This document shows positions 60,185-64,000 of a DNA stretch of 64,000 nt, piece after piece (the first letter of the stretch is position 1; each line of letters begins with the position of its first letter). Where the stretch lies: contig JALNZG010000002.1 of NCBI GenBank assembly GCA_023229425.1, positions 124,001 to 188,000 on the forward strand, given 5' to 3'. The position numbers and the translations under genes are program-made. This DNA comes from Ignavibacteriaceae bacterium (lineage in GTDB: Bacteria > Bacteroidota > Ignavibacteria > Ignavibacteriales > Ignavibacteriaceae). Below the pieces are notes generated by a model. The model did no database searches. It saw only the letters and a list, made by a program, of their open reading frames with translations, and was not told the DNA's origin.

Positions 60185-60434
60185 AATAATAATCCCAAAA
60201 CCTGTACAAAAACAGTTAAACAATCTCCCGCCAAAAATAAAAAACCAAATTTTTGAGCATGTTTCTAAGTTGGCAGGCGAACCAAGACCAGCGGGAAGTA
60301 AAAAGTTACAAGGTTACGAAGCCTGGAGGATTAGGGTTGGTAATTATAGAATTATTTACGAAATAGAGGAAGGCAGGTTATTAATTATTCTCATCTCAAT
60401 TGCTCACAGAAAAGATATTTATAAAAAAATGTAA
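60174..60434 (+). CDS. RelE/ParE-family toxin
   Basis: An 86-residue protein with the RelE fold: MFFEIIIPKPVQKQLNNLP, LAGEPRPAGSKKLQGYEAWR, VGNYRIIYEIEEGRLLIIL and the terminal HRKDIYK. The Arg in YRIIYEI and the C-terminal His/Arg are those of the ribonuclease site. Paired with the upstream antitoxin and bounded by direct repeats. Confidence 0.9.
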   Translation: MFFEIIIPKPVQKQLNNLPPKIKNQIFEHVSKLAGEPRPAGSKKLQGYEAWRIRVGNYRIIYEIEEGRLLIILISIAHRKDIYKKM

Positions 60435-60493
60435 TGGGGGAAGTAATTGGGAAGCAGAAAACTGAAAACCGACAACTGAAAACTTATTGGGTT

Positions 60494-60525
60494 GATAGAT
60501 GAACGGAGGTTTGTTTATCATCCTT
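60494..60525 (+). repeat. Right direct repeat flanking the RelBE-like module
   Basis: A 32-base segment starting GATAGATGAACGGAGG and ending TCATCCTT, 27 of 32 bases identical to the copy at 59816-59847. It lies just after a short AACTGAAAAC-type simple repeat (60465-60483). Confidence 0.7.
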
Positions 60526-60652
60526 GGGAGAGATGGAAGATTATTTGCAGTGCCAATGAAAGTGAGCGGCAACTAAAATATGTTTATTCCCAGACAATTA
60601 ATTCGATTTAGTTTAGACAATATTGTTATAAATTTAATAAAGGAGAATGGTT

Positions 60653-61168
60653 ATGAAAAAGTGGTTTCAATTATATTTTGTTTTAATAAGCGTATCAATT
60701 TTTTATGGTTGTGCGGGTTCGAGTATTTCTCTTGTTGGTGGTAAAAACCCGGGTCATCCAGTAAATGTTATCGCGATAAACCCCAATAGTGGTATTCTTG
60801 GTGATGCTATTGCTATTGAGATTGCTAGTTATGATATAAATGTTGTTGATCCAGCACAGCTTACAAATATAGTAGCCCGACTAAATCTTAATGAATTTGA
60901 AATTGGTACACCGCAAAATTTATTAAAATTAAAAGACCAAGGCATTGACGGTTATTTGGTTGTAAAAGTAGCTTCTGGTTATGATGGGCTCCCGCAAAGC
61001 GCAAGCGTTAGACTGAATAGCACTTACAATGGGCAATTAATTGCTGGTGTTTCATGGCAAAATGGTTACGGAGGTCAAGCTACTTCAATGCTTGATAGGG
61101 CGATGAGAAAGGATGTTTCGAGCGCAGCCAAAGAAATTGTTGCTAAATTAATAAAAAATATCAAATAA
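60653..61168 (+). CDS. Predicted lipoprotein with CsgG/LpoB-like appearance
   Basis: A 171-residue protein starting at the ATG at 60653, seven bases after GGAG. MKKWFQLYFVLISVSIFYGC ends in a lipobox FYGC. The mature part has VNVIAINPNSG, AIAIEIASYDINVVDPAQLTN and DGYLVVKVASGYDG, recalling the three-stranded CsgG/LpoB-type fold of outer-membrane lipoproteins; this is a weak resemblance only. A real family assignment needs a profile search. Isolated gene after the RelBE-like module. Confidence 0.7.
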   Translation: MKKWFQLYFVLISVSIFYGCAGSSISLVGGKNPGHPVNVIAINPNSGILGDAIAIEIASYDINVVDPAQLTNIVARLNLNEFEIGTPQNLLKLKDQGIDGYLVVKVASGYDGLPQSASVRLNSTYNGQLIAGVSWQNGYGGQATSMLDRAMRKDVSSAAKEIVAKLIKNIK

Positions 61169-61399
61169 TATTTGAACTCACTCAAGGGAATGTGAATATG
61201 AGACTATAATTAATTCTGAAACATTTACATAATTCTGTGGCTGCTAATATGCACGAGCACATTGTGACGGGACAGAACAAGCAAAGCAAATCAACTGTAT
61301 AATAGCATTTCATATATGTGAATTTTGTAAAAGAATTTGTGCTCTGTTATGATTAAACTACCAATAGATAATTTCGTTATAAACAAAATATAATATGAT

Positions 61400-62074
61400 A
61401 TGTTAACCGAAGAAATCGCAAAAAATGTTATTAAATATCTACCGCTTGCCATAGGCTGGCTTTTAGGAATATTCAGTGCTGTAGTCATTGAACAAATTAA
61501 AAAACAAATATTAAAACAAAATATAAAGCGTGGAATTAAAACAGAACTGAGAGAGTTAAGTTTACGCTTGGCGGCGTCTTGTTTTAAGTCGATTTTAGAT
61601 TGTGGTGCAATTTCAGAAGAATGGGCAAAATGGTTCAAACCATATTATAAAATTCTTACCGAATCTGATGAATATGATTATCTCAGAGATAAGCCAAAAC
61701 CTGACAAAAAAATCGATACTTATTGCGATAAAGAATTTTATGAATATTTAGTATTTATGCAAAATAAAAACAGAGCAAATGAACTCAAAACACCCGTTTA
61801 TCCAAAGATTGTCTTACCATACTTAGATTCAAATTATAATACAATATCATTGCTTAATGATCAATTTGTCAAGCTAATATCTAAGCTGAAAAGAGAAACA
61901 ATACACATAAACTCAGATTATGAACAAGTATGGTTTTATCATACCAAGACTTTTGAGAGAATAACAGATATCAATCATTCAATTGCCGTTAATAATATAG
62001 AAGACATTTGTAAGCGAATTCTTAGAAAAGAAAAAAACATTATTTCTTTAATCGAGAAAATTATCCCATTATAA
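61400..62074 (+). CDS. Hypothetical membrane-anchored protein
   Basis: A 224-residue protein with one transmembrane helix at residues about 14-31 (LPLAIGWLLGIFSAVVIEQI), then a basic stretch and a long charged, helical cytoplasmic part. It has several Cys (SCFKSILDCGA, TYCDKEFY, EDICKRIL). I recognise no family. It lies in a low-density region between the lipoprotein and the hairpin array, with about 230 bases of non-coding DNA upstream. Confidence 0.55.
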   Translation: MLTEEIAKNVIKYLPLAIGWLLGIFSAVVIEQIKKQILKQNIKRGIKTELRELSLRLAASCFKSILDCGAISEEWAKWFKPYYKILTESDEYDYLRDKPKPDKKIDTYCDKEFYEYLVFMQNKNRANELKTPVYPKIVLPYLDSNYNTISLLNDQFVKLISKLKRETIHINSDYEQVWFYHTKTFERITDINHSIAVNNIEDICKRILRKEKNIISLIEKIIPL

Positions 62075-62422
62075 ATATTGTGCTGGTCTATAACATTCTT
62101 CATAAGTAAAAAGTCAAGGGATAATTAAATTTCAATGATAAATCTAACCGTTAAAAAACTGTTCTTTTTTATTTACTGTATGCTAGTGAATTTATCCAAA
62201 CAAAAAAGATGTTGCTGTTGAGGTAAAAAAATAGCGACCTCAAAATAATATACATGTATATAGTACCCATACGGGGTACTGGTTGTCCGGTGTGTTTGTT
62301 TTTATAAAGATATAACTCCTAACGGAGTTAAGAAAACTTTGTGTGTTAAACATCGTAGATGTTTAATTTTTGTAGAAAAGAAATTAACCAAATGAAACGA
62401 TCCTCGTAGAGGATCAATAAAA
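62075..62422. other. Intergenic region carrying the hairpin array
   Basis: About 348 bases without a plausible gene. It holds a weak GAGGT/ACCTC inverted repeat (62220-62241) and the four-hairpin array at 62263-62415. No promoter match was seen for the plus strand. Confidence 0.6.
62263..62415. repeat. Array of four short perfect hairpins
   Basis: Four perfect palindromes lie in about 150 bases: GTACCC/GGGTAC with a five-base loop (62263-62279), TAACTCC/GGAGTTA with loop TAAC (62313-62330), TTAAACATC/GATGTTTAA with loop GTA (62346-62366), and GATCCTC/GAGGATC with loop GTA (62399-62415). Stems are of similar length but different sequence. Confidence 0.85.
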
Positions 62423-62860
62423 CTAAAGTTTGTCTTTCTTCATTTTAAAATGAGGGAGTGATACCTCTATAAATTCTTCTCCTACTATTTCGTACCCTAA
62501 ATGTGCGTAAAACGGAACAGCAGTTTTTCTTGCGTGAAGTGTTATAACGGAGAAACCATTTTCCGCAGCGAACTTTTCCGAATAAAGAACAAGCGCTTTA
62601 CCAACGCCTTTCCCTTGATACGTTTCATCAACAGCAACCTGCCGCATTTTGATTTCATCTTTATCAATTGCTTTCATTAGCAGACAACCGGCAAGTTTCT
62701 CTCCATCAAAAGCGGCGAAATGAAATTCATCTTTTTCCGCATCAAGTTGTTCTTGGGTGTAATTTAATCCGATTGGTCGGCGCAGAACTTTGTAGCGGAG
62801 TTCGATTTCTTTTTTGTGTTCTGCTCCGTCGAATGCAATTTGTTTTATAACAATGTTCAT
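62423..62860 (-). CDS. GNAT-family N-acetyltransferase
   Basis: A 145-residue protein starting at the ATG at 62860 (MNIVIKQIAFDG), preferred over a non-ATG codon further up because it fits the family start. MRQVAVDETYQGKGVGKALVL is the acetyl-CoA pyrophosphate loop (Q/RxxGxG/A), and FYAHLGYEIVGEEF the terminal strand. It resembles ElaA-like acetyltransferases. The substrate is unknown. The last hairpin of the array lies seven bases past its stop codon. Confidence 0.88.
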   Translation of the reverse strand: MNIVIKQIAFDGAEHKKEIELRYKVLRRPIGLNYTQEQLDAEKDEFHFAAFDGEKLAGCLLMKAIDKDEIKMRQVAVDETYQGKGVGKALVLYSEKFAAENGFSVITLHARKTAVPFYAHLGYEIVGEEFIEVSLPHFKMKKDKL

Positions 62861-62927
62861 AATTCTAAAGGTGAATTTCAAAAATATTTTGTAGTTTAAT
62901 TTAGTCAATCCCAAAGAGTATTTAAAA

Positions 62928-63707
62928 ATGAAATTACCTATTTATCAAGTTGATGCGTTCACTTCAAAATTATTTGGCGGGAATCCGGCAGCTATTTGCC
63001 CGCTTGAGTATTGGTTGGAAGAGAGCGTTATGCAATCGATCGCTGCTGAGAATAATCTTGCCGAGACAGCTTTTTTCATAAAGAAAGAAAATTATTATGA
63101 GCTCCGTTGGTTCACTCCCGAAGCTGAGGTTGATCTCTGCGGACATGCAACGCTTGCTTCTGCATATGTGATTTTCAATATTTTAAAGAGCGAAATAGAT
63201 AAAATCACTTTCCAAACAAAAAGCGGAAAACTTGAAGTAACAAAAAGAAATGATTTGCTGGTTATGAATTTTCCTTCGCGCAAACCGGTTGCAACAGAAA
63301 TTCCTGAAGGTTTAATTGAAGCTATCGGCAAAGAGCCGAAAGAGGTTTTGCAAGCGCGGGATTTGCTGATGGTTTATAATTCGGAAGAAGATGTTCTTTC
63401 GCTTCAGCCAGATTTTATGCTGCTTAAAAAAATAGATTGCTTCGGATATATTGCAACAGCCAAAGGAAATGAAGCAGACTTTGTCTCCCGTTTCTTTGCA
63501 CCGAAAGAAGGAATTAATGAAGACCCGGTAACGGGATCGTCTCACAGTACGCTCATTCCCTTTTGGGCAGAGCGTCTTGGAAAAAATGAATTACTCGCGC
63601 GTCAAATTTCTAAACGCGGCGGGGAATTATTTTGTAAATTGTTCGGTGACCGCGTGGAAATTGCGGGAAACGCGGTTTTGTATTTAACAGGTTCGATCAA
63701 AATTTAA
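62928..63707 (+). CDS. PhzF-family isomerase/epimerase
   Basis: A 259-residue protein of the diaminopimelate-epimerase-like fold. MKLPIYQVDAFTSKLFGGNPAAIC opens the family; the catalytic Glu is in ENNLAETAF (about residue 47). CGHATLASAYVIF and DPVTGSSHSTLIPFW are the other conserved blocks. Substrate unknown; PhzF itself acts in phenazine synthesis, which has no support here. It precedes the VOC gene by 13 bases. Confidence 0.9.
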   Translation: MKLPIYQVDAFTSKLFGGNPAAICPLEYWLEESVMQSIAAENNLAETAFFIKKENYYELRWFTPEAEVDLCGHATLASAYVIFNILKSEIDKITFQTKSGKLEVTKRNDLLVMNFPSRKPVATEIPEGLIEAIGKEPKEVLQARDLLMVYNSEEDVLSLQPDFMLLKKIDCFGYIATAKGNEADFVSRFFAPKEGINEDPVTGSSHSTLIPFWAERLGKNELLARQISKRGGELFCKLFGDRVEIAGNAVLYLTGSIKI

Positions 63708-63720
63708 TCAGGAGCAAAAA

Positions 63721-64000
63721 TGATAAAAGGAATCGGCGGAATATTCATCCGCGCAAATAATCCAAAGCTGCTTGCAGAATGGTATGCTAATACTTTCAAC
63801 CTTCGCTTTGATACTTATGAAGAAGGAAAAACTTACGGAATGGAATTCGTTCATCAAGAAGGCGTAAATAGTGCTGAAAGAAAAGCAACAATTTTTTCTT
63901 TTAATAAATCGAAAGAAGAACTACCGGAGAAGAAAAAAGAATTTGAATTAAATCTTCAAGTTGAAAATCTAACAACGGTTCTGCTTCATCTTGAAGAACT
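63721..64000 (+). CDS. Glyoxalase/VOC-family protein, N-terminal part (cut by window edge)
   Basis: The frame starts at the ATG at 63721, preceded by AGGAGC, and runs to the window edge: MIKGIGGIFIRANNPKLLAEWYAN..., the beta-alpha-beta opening of vicinal-oxygen-chelate proteins. The first metal-site residue would lie in the GIFIRAN strand. Incomplete, so no further call. Likely co-transcribed with the PhzF gene. Confidence 0.75.

Noticed and set aside
62263..62415. CRISPR array
   Set aside because: The palindromes differ from each other in sequence, spacing is irregular and no Cas gene is present.
1..64000. tRNA or rRNA genes
   Set aside because: No T-arm-like GGTTCGAATCC pattern with matching acceptor stems and no conserved rRNA segments were seen by eye; a covariance search would be needed to be certain.

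Overview
The window looks like chromosomal DNA from a member of the Ignavibacteria or a close Bacteroidota/Chlorobi-group relative. The reasons are: a 1326-residue secreted protein ending in a type A sorting domain of the type IX secretion system (T9SS), with the ALEQNYPNPFNP signature common in Ignavibacteria; a SusC-like outer-membrane barrel with a carboxypeptidase-like N-terminal domain; several promoters fitting the Bacteroidota pattern TTTG-N19/20-TAnnTTTG; and moderately AT-rich DNA with AAA/GAA-rich coding. I saw no rRNA, tRNA, CRISPR array, prophage or complete insertion sequence.

Layout. 0-8 kb: end-truncated miaA, a cyclic-nucleotide-binding/GAF sensor kinase lacking the usual phospho-acceptor histidine, a DNA glycosylase, an ECF sigma/anti-sigma pair, an FmdB zinc ribbon, a periplasmic rhodanese, a large outer-membrane barrel, a decayed sensor fragment and a small lipoprotein. 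8-17.5 kb: replication/topology block dnaN-recF-dciA-gyrB-gyrA, then an epimerase-like protein and CorA. 17.5-31 kb: glgA, a DUF433/DUF5615 toxin-antitoxin pair, hemB, a secreted alpha/beta hydrolase, a thioesterase, oligopeptidase B, hemH, an FAD oxidoreductase, mfd, and an antitoxin-like gene beside what looks like a toxin remnant. 31-38 kb: a radical SAM protein, a lipoprotein and the giant T9SS substrate. 37.6-41.2 kb: a minus-strand operon of tryptophanase, a DUF4905-like protein, AmrA and AmrB. 41-50 kb: a lipoprotein, a Yip1-like membrane protein, priA, a second lipoprotein, and the lysA-CorA-LD-carboxypeptidase operon, followed by a DUF2279-like protein and HicBA. 51-60 kb: leuS and serS separated by an inverted-repeat-bounded remnant of a GxxExxY protein, then two ABC half-exporters with complementary degenerate ATPase motifs flanking a D-lactate-dehydrogenase-like gene. 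60-64 kb: RelBE between direct repeats, two unknown proteins, an array of four intergenic hairpins, a GNAT acetyltransferase, a PhzF protein and a truncated VOC protein.

Most genes are housekeeping: replication, repair, aminoacylation, heme, lysine/peptidoglycan and glycogen. The less ordinary content sits between them: three intact toxin-antitoxin modules plus one apparently decayed, three gene remnants, and several kinds of small palindromic or hexameric repeat. The best leads for a second look are the GxxExxY remnant in its inverted repeats, the four-hairpin array, the heterodimeric ABC exporter with an embedded dehydrogenase, the histidine-less kinase, and the AmrA/AmrB genes in a tryptophanase operon without an adjacent radical SAM partner. 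All functional calls come from reading motifs by eye; no database search was run.
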